DNA of 64,000 bases from Neotamlana laminarinivorans (GCF_020523925.1 NZ_JAJAPW010000001.1:744001-808000), one strand, 5' to 3'. Numbered from the stretch's first letter, positions 36,716 through 46,871 are shown. Program-made: numbers and translations. The notes: a model not told the origin generated them from the sequence alone.

Positions 36716-38041
36716 TTATTTAGTTGTTGCATAAACATCGTCGCCCCAAGCTTCTAATTTTTTAGTCAAACTTTTAACTAGTTCTGGATGTTGTTGGGCG
36801 AGGTTATTATTTTCTCCTATATCTTCTTTTAAATTATATAATAAAGGTTCTGCGGTTTTGTTTCGAATAATAAGTTTCCAATCGCCTTGACGAATGGCTT
36901 TTCTTCCAGCATAGCCCCAAAACAAATCTCTTTCTGCTAAGGGCTCACCTTTAATTAAATTATTTTTTAAACTTACACCATCTAGATTTTCTGGTTGTTC
37001 TGCACCTACTAAATCCATGATAGTAGGAAATAAATCCATGGTTAAAACCGTTTCGTTATTTACTTGGTTTGGTTGAATTGTTCCCGGATACCAAGCCATT
37101 GCAGATACACGATGACCACCTTCCCATAAGGTAGATTTATATCCTCTTAAACCACCATTGCTACCTACTTTTTTTGATGCACCGTTATCTGAACAAAAGA
37201 ATATAATCGTGTTTTTATCAATATTCAGTTCTTTTAAGGTTTTCATTACTTCACCAACACCTTCATCCATAACTTCAACCATTTCTTTATAAATGTTGTT
37301 GAGTTCTTCATCAGACATTTTATCTTTTTGCTTTGCGCCATTTTTCCAACCTACGTAACGTTCTGCAGCAGATTTACGCCCTTGAAATGGCCCGTGAGGC
37401 GCTTCGTGCGGAATGTAAAGTAAAAAAGGTTCGTCTTTATGTCGCTTAATAAAATCTACAGAATGTTCGGTAATTAAATCTGTAGAATAACCTTTTTCAT
37501 TTTTAATAGTATCGCCAACCCACCAATCTTCGTAGCCTTCTTGATCGATGTGTGAGTGATAATCTACATTACCAGAAACATAACCAATATACTCATCGAA
37601 CCCTTGGTTAATCGGGTTAAATTCCTTTTTGTAACCTACGTGCCACTTACCAAACATTCCGGTTACATAACCTGCTTTTTTAATAGCATCTGCAAACGTT
37701 TTTTCGCTAACTGCTAAACCTTTATCACGATGATGTTTGGCTGTAACCACACCATCAATACCAACGCGTTGTTGATATTTACCTGTTAAAATAGCAGCCC
37801 TGGTAGGGCTACAAACGGGACCGTTGGCATGAAAATCTGTAAACTTAATACCTTCTGAAGCCATTTTATCGAGATTAGGCGTATTTATTAATGTACTACC
37901 GTAACACGATAAATCGCCGTAACCCATATCGTCTGCCATAATGATGATAATGTTAGGCTTAGTTTCTTTTTGTGCTTTACAACTTAGTGTTATTATGCTT
38001 AAAAAGATTAGGCTAAAAAGTGTATTAAGTTTACTATGCAT
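36716..38041 (-). CDS. S1-family sulfatase, lipoprotein (CSPTR)
   Basis: This 441-residue sulfatase is the shortest in the window. The lipobox is IITLSC (Cys21). The metal-binding motif is IIMADDMGYGDLSCYG; the maturation motif is C77-SPTR followed by AAILTGKYQQRVG. Other motifs are MFGKWHVGYK and FFCSDNGASKKVGSNGG. It is the middle gene of three consecutive sulfatases (34934, 36716, 38066) with spacers of 9 and 24 bp. The GYGDLSCYG start is common in arylsulfatase-A-like exo-sulfatases. Its sugar target is not assignable by eye. Confidence 0.94.
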   Translation of the reverse strand: MHSKLNTLFSLIFLSIITLSCKAQKETKPNIIIIMADDMGYGDLSCYGSTLINTPNLDKMASEGIKFTDFHANGPVCSPTRAAILTGKYQQRVGIDGVVTAKHHRDKGLAVSEKTFADAIKKAGYVTGMFGKWHVGYKKEFNPINQGFDEYIGYVSGNVDYHSHIDQEGYEDWWVGDTIKNEKGYSTDLITEHSVDFIKRHKDEPFLLYIPHEAPHGPFQGRKSAAERYVGWKNGAKQKDKMSDEELNNIYKEMVEVMDEGVGEVMKTLKELNIDKNTIIFFCSDNGASKKVGSNGGLRGYKSTLWEGGHRVSAMAWYPGTIQPNQVNNETVLTMDLFPTIMDLVGAEQPENLDGVSLKNNLIKGEPLAERDLFWGYAGRKAIRQGDWKLIIRNKTAEPLLYNLKEDIGENNNLAQQHPELVKSLTKKLEAWGDDVYATTK

Positions 38042-38065
38042 TTTGTTACTTACTTTTGTTGAATA

Positions 38066-39643
38066 TTAATTCCAGTGTTTTTCAATAATCTCAAGAATTT
38101 CTGGATTATCTGCATCTGTATCACCAATAGCCTCGCGTTGTTTTAAAATTTCAGCTTTCATATCGGCAATAATATCTTTGTATTTTGGGTCGTTGTAGGC
38201 GTTGTGTAATTCGTGCGGGTCTTCTTGTAAATCGTAAAAATCCCAGAATTGATTTTGAGCAGCTCCTTTGAATCCGTTGCCGTAAAAGAACGCTAATTTA
38301 TAACGTTGCCCACGAATACCGAAATGTCCAGGACGATCTTTGGAATGATCCCAATAACGATAGTAGCCGTAATCTCTCCAGTCGTTAGGTGTGTTTCCTT
38401 TTAAGTTTTCACGGAAACTGCGCCCTTGCATATCCTTTGGATAATCGATTCCTGCATAATCTGCGAATAATGCTGAAAAATCTACATTTTCAATTAAATC
38501 TTTATTTCTTGCGCCTGCTCTTACTTCTTTTGGATAACGAATAACGAACGGCATGTGAATAGATTCTTCGAAAATTAAACGCTTATCGAACCAACCGTGT
38601 TCACCCAAGAAATAACCTTGATCTGCTGTGTAAATTACTACGGTATTTTCTGCAAGTCCGTTGGCTTCTAAATAATCTAAAAGTTTACCAATATTATCAT
38701 CTACCGCGGCACCAGAACGCATAAAATCTTTCACCATCTTTTGGTAGGTTTTATAACGTGCTTCTTCGTTGGTTAATCCATCAACTGAAAATGGTAACCC
38801 CGGATAATTCATAAAGTCTTTACGCAATTCTGGATTTGCTGTAGCATCTAAATAACGTTGTTTTAAATTATCCATAGATTGTCCTAAAAACGAACGTCCT
38901 GTTACAGATGCACTACTATCGTAAAATGATTCTGGAACTGGAATTTCTTCATCTTTATAAAGGTCCGCAAAACGCTCTGGGTAATCGTAAGGCTCGTGTG
39001 TGGCTTTAAAATGACACATGGCCATAAATGGTTTATCTTTATCTCGGTTTTCAATCCAATCGATAGTCATATCAGCAATAATATCTGTACTATAACCTTT
39101 ATATTGTTTACCACCTTCGTAATAATCTTTCCAATTATCGGCCGTTTTAATTATTGGATCGTGATATTCTCCTTGACCAGGAAGCACTGCATAATGATCG
39201 AAACCTGCTGGCTCTTGTTTTAAATGCCATTTACCAATAATTGATGTTTGGTACCCCCCTTTTTGCATTTCTTTAGCAATGTTATTGTATTGTGGCGATA
39301 AACCAGCATCTAAAATTTTAACACCGTTAACATGACTGTATTGTCCTGTTAAAATTGTAGCTCTACTTGGTGTACAAATAGAGTTTGACACCAAACAATT
39401 TTCTAAAACAGTTCCTTCTTTAGCTAAACGTTTAATATTTGGTGTGTGTACCAAATCTTTTAAAATGCTTTCGTAAATACCCCAAGCTTGCCCTGTATGG
39501 TCGTCTGCCATTATAAACAAAATGTTTGGGCGTTCTGGAGTAGCTTCAGTTTTAGCTGTTTCTTCTTTTTTTTGGTCTTTACAACTTGTAAAAGATGCAA
39601 AAACTAATAAACATATTGCACCTATTTTAAGTACATTTTTCAT
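38066..39643 (-). CDS. S1-family sulfatase, lipoprotein (CTPSR; N-acetylglucosamine-6-sulfatase-like?)
   Basis: This 525-residue lipoprotein (SFTSC, Cys21) has its maturation motif as SNSIC90-TPSR followed by ATILTGQYSH, and a C-terminal half containing YTADQGYFLGEHGWFDKR. The same GEHGWFDKR block and NSIC-x-PSR context occur in the sulfatase at 49194-50813. This context resembles GlcNAc-6-O-sulfatase-type enzymes (SulfAtlas S1_11 or near relatives) as I remember them. If correct, it would desulfate 6-sulfo-GlcNAc, fitting an N-glycan target; the subfamily call is tentative. It precedes two more sulfatases and follows a GH3 gene by 12 bp. Confidence 0.92.
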   Translation of the reverse strand: MKNVLKIGAICLLVFASFTSCKDQKKEETAKTEATPERPNILFIMADDHTGQAWGIYESILKDLVHTPNIKRLAKEGTVLENCLVSNSICTPSRATILTGQYSHVNGVKILDAGLSPQYNNIAKEMQKGGYQTSIIGKWHLKQEPAGFDHYAVLPGQGEYHDPIIKTADNWKDYYEGGKQYKGYSTDIIADMTIDWIENRDKDKPFMAMCHFKATHEPYDYPERFADLYKDEEIPVPESFYDSSASVTGRSFLGQSMDNLKQRYLDATANPELRKDFMNYPGLPFSVDGLTNEEARYKTYQKMVKDFMRSGAAVDDNIGKLLDYLEANGLAENTVVIYTADQGYFLGEHGWFDKRLIFEESIHMPFVIRYPKEVRAGARNKDLIENVDFSALFADYAGIDYPKDMQGRSFRENLKGNTPNDWRDYGYYRYWDHSKDRPGHFGIRGQRYKLAFFYGNGFKGAAQNQFWDFYDLQEDPHELHNAYNDPKYKDIIADMKAEILKQREAIGDTDADNPEILEIIEKHWN

Positions 39644-39655
39644 TTTATATATTGT

Positions 39656-42250
39656 TTAATTGGTAACGTTAAGTGTTACCGTTTCAAAATTATTTGATGC
39701 TGGACCAATACCAATTTCAAATTCGCCTGGTTCAACTACGTATTTATGTAGTTCGGTATCAAAGAATTGTAAATCTTCTGGTGTAATATTAAAAGTTACT
39801 GTTGCAGATTTCCCTGGTTTTAAAGTAATACGCTTTATACCTCGTAAACTTTTTAATGGTCGTTTAACCGAACTCTTTAAATCTTTAATATACAATTGTA
39901 CAACTTCTTCCCCTTGCAAATCTCCTACATTTTTCACCTTAACAGATACTTTTGTTGCCTCTGTAGTTTTAATTTGATTTTTATCTAATTTCAACTTTTC
40001 GTAATTGAATTTTGTATAACTTAAACCGAAACCAAAAGGATATAAAGCTTCGCCTTCGTAATACCTATAAGTTCTGCCTTTCATACTGTAATTTACAAAT
40101 GGTGAAAGTTCTTTATGCGATGTATAAAAGGTTACAGGTAATCTTCCTGAAGGGTTATAATCTCCAAATAACACGTCGGCAATAGCAGTTCCACCAAGTT
40201 CACCAGGATACCAAGCTTCTACAATAGCTGGTAAATTATCGTTTTCCCAGTTTATGGCTAGTGCACTACCGTTTAATAATACTAATACAACAGGCGTTCC
40301 TGTTTCATGAAGCGCTTTTAATAATTTAGTTTGAACTGCAGGTAAATCAATATTAACTTTATCTCCACCATCAAAACCTTTAGAATTTACAGGCATATGT
40401 TCACCTTCTACACTTGCAGAAATACCACCGACAAAAACCACTACTTCAGATTTTTTAGCTATTTCAATAGCTCTATCAAATGAAGTCTTGTCTTTCGAAG
40501 CCCACATAAATTTCAACTTAGCAGGATAACCGTGATGTATGTATTGAATTTTAACATCGTATGATTTTCCTTTTTCTAAATACATCGATCCTTTGATAAC
40601 TTTACGCTTTGGACGATTAGAATTATCTGCTATTACTTTTCCATCGATAGCTAAAGTGAATACTCTATGATGACTCTGTAACCCTAAATCATATTCTCCT
40701 GACACATCTACTTTTATTGTCCCAGTGTATTCTACACCAAAATTTGCTTCATTTAAACCTTCAACAGGATTTAAATTCCAGTTAGAATTTACAACATCTT
40801 CTATTCTAGTTGCTACAGGTGTTCCTGTAAACTCATGATTATTGTAATATTTAGCTTGCAGACCTTTTTGGTTATTAAAACTTAAAAATTCAGTAGGAAT
40901 TAAAGACATTTTTGAATCTTCGGTAATCATTTCTATACCTGCTTCAAAATATATTTTTGTGTCTTTAGAAACTTTAGATTTAATTCCATCTAAAGGTGTA
41001 AAATATCTTGATGGAAATCCGTTATAATTTCCTAATAATACTTCTAGCTCGTTTGCATTAGGACCTACAACAGCAATAGATTTTACATCTTTTTTAATTG
41101 GTAAAGTTTTGTTTTCATTCTTTAATAAAACAATGGATTTTTGAGCGGTTTCTAAAGCTAAAGCTCTGTGCTTATCTGAACTCACAACATCCATAGGAAT
41201 GCTTGCATAAGGCACCATTTCTGTAGGATCGAACATTCCTAATTTAAAACGTGCTTTAAAAATTCGTTTTAATGATACATCTACATCGGCTTCTGTAATT
41301 AATCCTGCTTTTACAGCGCTTACTAAATATTCATAACGCGAACCACAATTTAAATCTGTTCCTGCAAGAAGAGAAACTGCAGCAGCTTCTTCTTTAGAAT
41401 CTACGTAATTATGGTAATCGTGAATATCTCTAATGGCATTACAATCTGAAACAACGAAACCTTTAAAGCCCCAATCTTGACGTAAAATTTCATCTAATAA
41501 TTGGTGACTTGCACAACATGGTTTACCCATATATCTATTATAAGCACCCATAATAGAATATGCCTGCCCTTCCTTAACCGTTGCCTCGAAGGCCGGTAAA
41601 TAGGTGTCGTATAAATCACGTTCGGTTGTTATGGCATCAAAGAAATGTCTTTCTGGTTCTGGACCACTATGTACTGCAAAATGCTTTGGAGTTGCTACTA
41701 ACTTTAAGTATTTCTCATCGTCGCCTTGTAAACCTTTTACAAAACTAATTCCCATACGAGATGTTAAATAAGGATCCTCGCCATAAGTTTCTTGACCACG
41801 CCCCCAACGCGGATCACGGAATATATTTACGTTTGGCGTCCAATAGGTTAAACCTTCGTAACGTTTGTATGATTTATTACGTTGTGCTTCATGGTGTTTA
41901 GCTCTTGCTTCATCTGAAATTACTGTAGCAGATTCTAAAATTAAAGCTTCATCAAAAGTAGCTCCTAAACCAATGGCCTGAGGAAAAACCGTTGCTTTAC
42001 CTGCTCGAGCAACTCCATGTAAAGCTTCATTCCAATATTCGTGTGCAAGAATGTTTAATCTTGGAATTGCAGGCGCATCATTCATCATTTGTCCTACTTT
42101 TTCTTCAAGAGTCATTCTTGATACTAAATCGTCTACACGTTCATCAAAAGATAAAGATGTATTTAAATATGGTAGTATTTCTTGAGCCTTAGAAGAATTA
42201 ACTGCAACTAAAACTAGTGCTATTAAAATTTTTAATTTAATATGTTTCAC
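39656..42250 (-). CDS. GH3 beta-glycosidase with PA14 domain, xylosidase-like
   Basis: This 864-residue protein has a Sec signal (AVNSSKAQ). The GH3 catalytic domain contains NIFRDPRWGRGQETYGEDP near 142-160, TPKHFAVHSGPE, and the nucleophile Asp269 in FVVSDCNAIRDI. An inserted PA14-like domain starts at GLQAKYYNNHEFTGTPVA, and a C-terminal Fn3-like domain follows. The SDCxAI and MNDAPAIPRLNI signatures resemble GH3 beta-xylosidases more than beta-glucosidases, so removal of beta-xylose is a candidate role. The start is GTG at 42250; no ATG upstream of the signal is available. It lies 19 bp after the GH30 gene. Confidence 0.9.
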   Translation of the reverse strand: MKHIKLKILIALVLVAVNSSKAQEILPYLNTSLSFDERVDDLVSRMTLEEKVGQMMNDAPAIPRLNILAHEYWNEALHGVARAGKATVFPQAIGLGATFDEALILESATVISDEARAKHHEAQRNKSYKRYEGLTYWTPNVNIFRDPRWGRGQETYGEDPYLTSRMGISFVKGLQGDDEKYLKLVATPKHFAVHSGPEPERHFFDAITTERDLYDTYLPAFEATVKEGQAYSIMGAYNRYMGKPCCASHQLLDEILRQDWGFKGFVVSDCNAIRDIHDYHNYVDSKEEAAAVSLLAGTDLNCGSRYEYLVSAVKAGLITEADVDVSLKRIFKARFKLGMFDPTEMVPYASIPMDVVSSDKHRALALETAQKSIVLLKNENKTLPIKKDVKSIAVVGPNANELEVLLGNYNGFPSRYFTPLDGIKSKVSKDTKIYFEAGIEMITEDSKMSLIPTEFLSFNNQKGLQAKYYNNHEFTGTPVATRIEDVVNSNWNLNPVEGLNEANFGVEYTGTIKVDVSGEYDLGLQSHHRVFTLAIDGKVIADNSNRPKRKVIKGSMYLEKGKSYDVKIQYIHHGYPAKLKFMWASKDKTSFDRAIEIAKKSEVVVFVGGISASVEGEHMPVNSKGFDGGDKVNIDLPAVQTKLLKALHETGTPVVLVLLNGSALAINWENDNLPAIVEAWYPGELGGTAIADVLFGDYNPSGRLPVTFYTSHKELSPFVNYSMKGRTYRYYEGEALYPFGFGLSYTKFNYEKLKLDKNQIKTTEATKVSVKVKNVGDLQGEEVVQLYIKDLKSSVKRPLKSLRGIKRITLKPGKSATVTFNITPEDLQFFDTELHKYVVEPGEFEIGIGPASNNFETVTLNVTN

Positions 42251-42269
42251 TTTTAAATTATTCTTAGAA

Positions 42270-43664
42270 TTATTTATAATTTACTTCGACCACAGATATA
42301 GAATTTGCAGGGATATCTACAACTTGGGCATGGTTATCTTTTAACCAAATGTCGAAAGTTTTTGTTTTGTTTGATTGATTTTTAATGAACAGATAAACAT
42401 TATTATCATCTTTAAGTGTAATAGTATCACCATACCAAGATGCCGATGCGATACGTTTCATCCCTGGTTTCATAAACCTTCCAAAAAGTGCCATAGTTGC
42501 ATAATCAGGATTGTACGTAACCGTTTTGTCTTTTCTGTTGATTTTGATTAAACTGTTTTGTTTCCATCCCCATCCACTTGAAGAGTCTTCATTTAAAATC
42601 ATGTTCCAATAACAAAAGTTTGGTACACCATGGTTTATAAACCCAGCAACTTCATTAAACCTTGAAAATGCTTGATCTACACTATTTTTACCCCCGTAGC
42701 AATTACCTTCAGTATGTAAAAATTTAATATCTGGGTAAACCGCTTGCATATTTTCCACTTGTCTGGCATTCATATATTGTACACCAATACCATCAACCGC
42801 TTCTCTCCATGCTTTGTTTGATACAAATTCTAAACCATCTAAACGTTTAGCAGTACGGAAAGAACCTGCCCAAATTTCAGCTGGTGTATTATCTTTTTCA
42901 AACTGTGGACGCAAATAATTAATTACAAACTCGCCCATTTGTTTTGGTGGCATGTGGCAAGACGGGTATTTTGTAGAAATATCTTGCTCATTTTGAATTA
43001 CAATTTTATTTACTGTAATACCTTCTTTAGCGTAAGCATCAACATACTTAGAAAAATATTTAGCGTAAGCTTTGTAAATTTTAGGATCGTCTTTTAAAAC
43101 ATTTTTCTCAGGAAATTCTTCCCCTCTATCCATTAATCCCGATTCTTTCATCCAACCTGGAGGACTCCAAGGTGATGCAAATAATTGCATCTTTGGATTA
43201 TACTTATAAGCCATTTGAATAAAAGGGATAACGCTTGTACGCTCTCTTTCTATAGAAAACTTTTTCATTTTAAAGTCGTTTTCAACTTCGCTATAACTGT
43301 AAGCATCTATACCAAAATCACTAGCACCAATAGCTGTTCTGCACACTGTAAAATTAGCTCCATTAACATCAAAAAGATTTTTCATAATCTCATTTTGCTG
43401 TGCTTCGCTTAAAGACATTAATGCTTCGCCTCCAATTTCGTTAAAAGCGCCACCTATTCCTGTTATGGTTTGAAAAGATATATCTGGATAAATTCTAACA
43501 GAAATACCTTTACCTTCTGATTTTGCTTCCTGAGTTTTTATTGGGTTTGAAACTATTTTTTCACCTTCAACAAGTTTTACATAATGCACTTTAGCATTAC
43601 GTTGTGCGCTTATTGATAGCGAAATTGATAGAACTGTAGTTAATGTTATAACTATCTTTTTCAT
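42270..43664 (-). CDS. GH30 family glycosidase
   Basis: This 464-residue protein has a Sec signal (SISLSISAQ, about residue 21). GH30 features are FQTITGIGGAFNEIGGEAL near 64-82, acid/base Glu226 in VIQNEQDIS, and nucleophile Glu319 in FLHTEGNCYGG. A beta-sandwich C-terminus closes the fold. It is a paralogue of the lipoprotein GH30 at 25468-26907, but it lacks a lipobox and its active-site surroundings differ (QNEQD rather than QNEYN, HTEGN rather than QTETE), so substrate specificity has probably diverged. The gap to the upstream GH29 gene is 7 bp. The substrate is unresolved. Confidence 0.9.
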   Translation of the reverse strand: MKKIVITLTTVLSISLSISAQRNAKVHYVKLVEGEKIVSNPIKTQEAKSEGKGISVRIYPDISFQTITGIGGAFNEIGGEALMSLSEAQQNEIMKNLFDVNGANFTVCRTAIGASDFGIDAYSYSEVENDFKMKKFSIERERTSVIPFIQMAYKYNPKMQLFASPWSPPGWMKESGLMDRGEEFPEKNVLKDDPKIYKAYAKYFSKYVDAYAKEGITVNKIVIQNEQDISTKYPSCHMPPKQMGEFVINYLRPQFEKDNTPAEIWAGSFRTAKRLDGLEFVSNKAWREAVDGIGVQYMNARQVENMQAVYPDIKFLHTEGNCYGGKNSVDQAFSRFNEVAGFINHGVPNFCYWNMILNEDSSSGWGWKQNSLIKINRKDKTVTYNPDYATMALFGRFMKPGMKRIASASWYGDTITLKDDNNVYLFIKNQSNKTKTFDIWLKDNHAQVVDIPANSISVVEVNYK

Positions 43665-43671
43665 TTCTTCT

Positions 43672-45279
43672 TTACTTTTTAAATTTCGCTTTTAATACTA
43701 CCGGATAACTATCCCCATTTACAGCGGGCATATTTATAGTTAAACCGTTATTTGATTGTTTAAATGCTACTTTTCTACCATCGTATAGTTGTGATAAACC
43801 TTTTAAAATTCCTGGATTTACTTCGCTCGATTTAGCAAAAGAAGGAATTACAAATTCACCGCCTTTAGGATTCATAACCATTATGTAAAAATCGTCTCCT
43901 TTTGTTGTAAATCTCACTTCATCGTTAGCAAAAGCAGGAGTTGCTGTAGTACGTTGATTAAAGTGCTCGCCATGTTTTTGGTTAGCGGTAGCATTTCTTA
44001 ATTCTCCTTCAACTGTTTCAACTTCTTCACCTCTAACACTTTTACCGTCTCCAAAAACTTTCCAAGGACGTGTGCCATAAATTGCTTCACCATTAATTTT
44101 TAACCAATCGCCAACAATAACAACACTCTTTTTTATTTCGTGCGGAATAGTTCCATCAGGGTTTAACTCCATGCTTAATAGTAAGTTTCCATTTTTACTA
44201 ACTGCTTCAATCAGCATTTCAAGAATGGTGCGTGCATTATGTGTTAAATGGCGATCTTTTTTGTAAAACCAATCTGTAAAAGTAATTTCGGATTGCCAAG
44301 GGTATTCACGTAAAGTATTACTACCACCAGATTCTACTTCATTAACAGTACCTTTTGCTTTACGCTTTAATAACATTACAGCATCAATTTTACCATTTTC
44401 ACTTAAACTATTATTGTAAAGTTTACGTGTAACTTCTTTGCCGTAATCGCCGTAAGTAAAATTAAATCCGTCGTTGTATAATAAATCTGGTTTGTATTTA
44501 TCAACTAATTCTATATGACGTTTTAGCCAGTTTTTTTTGATGTCTTCAATAATTTCAGGTGTACGATCTTCTGGAGCTGGACCGTATAAATCTTTTGGGT
44601 CTAAACCTTCCCACCATTTTCCTTTGCCATCTGCTTTGGTTAAACGTGCATCGTAAGGCACACCTGCGTACATTCCATCTTTATCTGAACCAAAAGCGGG
44701 TTTCCACCAATTTAAAAAACGATCGTCGTGACTGGTAACCCCAAATTTTAATCCAGCTTTACGTGTTGCTGTTTCAAACTCACCAATAATATCCTTTTTA
44801 GGGCCTACATTTACAGAATTCCATGGATGATAAGACGAATCAAACAAATCGAAATGATCGTGATGATTTGCTAAAGCAACAATATATTTTGCTCCGTTTT
44901 CTTTTGAGAAATTGATTAAGGCTTCGGCATCAAAATTTTCTGCCTTCCAACTATTTATAACGTCTTTGAAGCCAAATTCTGAAGGGTGTCCGTAAGTCAT
45001 TAAATGATACGGATACGCCATTTTACCAAATTTTTGGCGACCTACATCTTGCATATACATATGGCGTGCATACCAACCACCACCTTGCTCTGGTGCTGCT
45101 TGAGGCCCCCAATGAAACCAAATGCCAAACTTAGCGTCTCTAAACCATTCTGGGCATGCGTACTGTTCGGCTAATTCATCCCAGGTTAATGTTTTTTCTT
45201 GTGCAGTTAGTGGAATAGCTGTTAATAAAACAAGAAGATTACAAAGGATTAAATTGCTAAGTTTTGACATTAATTTCAT
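43672..45279 (-). CDS. GH29 alpha-L-fucosidase
   Basis: This is a GH29 protein with the family opening CPEWFRDAKFGIWFHWGP, the HHDHFDLFDS block, and the nucleophile Asp in KPDLLYNDGFNF (residue 270 from the chosen start). A C-terminal beta-sandwich follows. GH29 enzymes are retaining exo-alpha-L-fucosidases with relaxed (type A) or alpha-1,3/1,4-branch (type B) specificity; the type is not evident. A TTG at 45288 would add three residues, but the ATG at 45279 is preferred and gives a Sec signal ending near LTAQ (535 residues). In an N-glycan pathway it would remove core or antennal fucose, which usually must go before glycosylasparaginase can act. Confidence 0.92.
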   Translation of the reverse strand: MKLMSKLSNLILCNLLVLLTAIPLTAQEKTLTWDELAEQYACPEWFRDAKFGIWFHWGPQAAPEQGGGWYARHMYMQDVGRQKFGKMAYPYHLMTYGHPSEFGFKDVINSWKAENFDAEALINFSKENGAKYIVALANHHDHFDLFDSSYHPWNSVNVGPKKDIIGEFETATRKAGLKFGVTSHDDRFLNWWKPAFGSDKDGMYAGVPYDARLTKADGKGKWWEGLDPKDLYGPAPEDRTPEIIEDIKKNWLKRHIELVDKYKPDLLYNDGFNFTYGDYGKEVTRKLYNNSLSENGKIDAVMLLKRKAKGTVNEVESGGSNTLREYPWQSEITFTDWFYKKDRHLTHNARTILEMLIEAVSKNGNLLLSMELNPDGTIPHEIKKSVVIVGDWLKINGEAIYGTRPWKVFGDGKSVRGEEVETVEGELRNATANQKHGEHFNQRTTATPAFANDEVRFTTKGDDFYIMVMNPKGGEFVIPSFAKSSEVNPGILKGLSQLYDGRKVAFKQSNNGLTINMPAVNGDSYPVVLKAKFKK

Positions 45280-45300
45280 CTCGTTCAAAGGAATATATTA

Positions 45301-46836
45301 TTATTTTTTTGTTTTAAAATTATATGCTTCAGGGTTATCGAAAAGACCAAATTCACGTTTTGTTAAATCTGCAGGGTCACCTACTTCTTTTATTAACTTT
45401 TCAAGCTCTTGTTGTAAATCTTCTTTTATATCTTTATAGTTTTCATCATCAATAAGATTTACTAACTCCCAAGGATCATTTTTAAGGTTGAATAATTGAT
45501 AAGTGTAAACTTCTTTTTTAGCACTAACAATTAATTTAAAATCACCTTTACGCACTGCTCTATGTCCGCCGCCATTATTAATATTTGGACGTGTTTTTTC
45601 ACCTGGCCAAGAGTTATACGCGTAAAACATACTTTCTCTAACGGATTCTTTTTCACCTGTAATTACTGGAGTTAAATCTTCGGTTTGAATAGATTCTGGA
45701 ATATCTAAACCTGTTAAACCACAAAGCGTTGGGAATATATCGTGTAAATAAGCTAAAGCATTATTTTTTTGATTTTTTGGAATGTTTGGTCCACAAAACA
45801 CCATTGGTACACTCACACTGTGTTCATACACATTTTGTTTGCCTAAAAGTCCGTGTTGACCAAGCGCTAAACCATTATCTCCAGCTAAAACAATAATTGT
45901 ATTTTCTGCTTTTCCTGAAGTTTCAAGCGCTTTTAAAATTCTACCAATTTGAGTATCGGTAGCTGTAATCATAGCATAATAATCTGAAATTTCTTTTTGA
46001 ATTGCTTCTGGCGTTCTTGGAAAAGGAGCTAATACCTCGTCTCGAATTTTTTCGTCTGCTAATTCAAAAGGATGCTTAGGCATAAAGTTTTCAGGTAGCG
46101 CAATATCTGCTGCAGGGTACATGTCGTGATATTCTTGTGGTGCTGTTCTTGGATCGTGTGGAGCCGTAAACGCTACATACATTAAAAATGGTTTATCTTG
46201 TTTGTATGCATCAATAAAACCGACGGCTGCATCAGCAAATACTTCACTACTAAATTTTTTATCATTTTTATAAGGCTCAGACCAACCTGTTTCCGGAGAA
46301 TAATCTTTTACTTTGGTACCAAAATGCCTTGTCATACCTCCTAAGAATGCCGATTTTACATTTGAAAATCCGCGTTCTACCCACTGCTCACCATTATGTT
46401 GTTTCCCTGTTGCAAAAGTGGTGTAGCCATTGGCTTTAAAGTATTCCGGAAAAGTTAATTTATCGCTTTTACCTTTATCTTCTTTATCAAAAGCAAACTG
46501 CGCATACACATTGGGTTCAATATTAAAATAGTGACGCCCTGTCATTAACATAGCTCTACTTGGCGAACAAACAGCGGCAGTAGTTGCACCTAAAATATAA
46601 GAATTAGTGAACGCCGTACCATTTTTAACGAGCTTATCCATATTTGGCGTTTGCACATTGTATTTATGCAATTCGTTGATGGTTCCGTTACGTTGATCAT
46701 CAGTAAAAAGAAATAAAATATTAGGCATTTCTTTTTCTTCAGAAACTGCTTTTTCTTCTGCTTTTTCCTTACATGAATTAACACTTACAAAAAGTATTAA
46801 AACAAAAATTCTGATTAGGTTTTTAGTGTTGCTCAT
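45301..46836 (-). CDS. S1-family sulfatase, lipoprotein (CSPSR)
   Basis: This 511-residue lipoprotein (SVNSC, Cys22, then KEKAEEK) has a metal-binding LFLFTDDQRNGT and maturation motif C90-SPSR followed by AMLMTGRHYF. TFATGKQHNGEQW replaces the usual GKWH block, and LAGDNGLALGQHGLLGKQN holds the second metal site, typical of the iduronate-sulfatase/choline-sulfatase-like branch rather than the arylsulfatase A branch. It therefore probably acts on a different sulfate position from its neighbours. It begins 35 bp after the DUF5703 gene and ends 21 bp before the GH29 ATG. Confidence 0.93.
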   Translation of the reverse strand: MSNTKNLIRIFVLILFVSVNSCKEKAEEKAVSEEKEMPNILFLFTDDQRNGTINELHKYNVQTPNMDKLVKNGTAFTNSYILGATTAAVCSPSRAMLMTGRHYFNIEPNVYAQFAFDKEDKGKSDKLTFPEYFKANGYTTFATGKQHNGEQWVERGFSNVKSAFLGGMTRHFGTKVKDYSPETGWSEPYKNDKKFSSEVFADAAVGFIDAYKQDKPFLMYVAFTAPHDPRTAPQEYHDMYPAADIALPENFMPKHPFELADEKIRDEVLAPFPRTPEAIQKEISDYYAMITATDTQIGRILKALETSGKAENTIIVLAGDNGLALGQHGLLGKQNVYEHSVSVPMVFCGPNIPKNQKNNALAYLHDIFPTLCGLTGLDIPESIQTEDLTPVITGEKESVRESMFYAYNSWPGEKTRPNINNGGGHRAVRKGDFKLIVSAKKEVYTYQLFNLKNDPWELVNLIDDENYKDIKEDLQQELEKLIKEVGDPADLTKREFGLFDNPEAYNFKTKK

Positions 46837-46871
46837 TTTATTGTGAACCTTATTTTAAAATTAATTCTTTC

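Noticed and set aside
39660-39977. Open frame of 105 codons on the plus strand opposite the GH3 C-terminus.
   Set aside because: It lies wholly antisense to a well-supported GH3 gene and its translation shows no recognisable domain; likewise the other short antisense frames across the array.
43672-45288. TTG start for GH29 at 45288.
   Set aside because: An ATG three codons downstream (45279) gives the same signal peptide and is preferred.
45122-45439. Plus-strand open frame of 105 codons across the GH29/sulfatase junction.
   Set aside because: Antisense to two conserved genes, with no signal, motif or plausible leader of its own.
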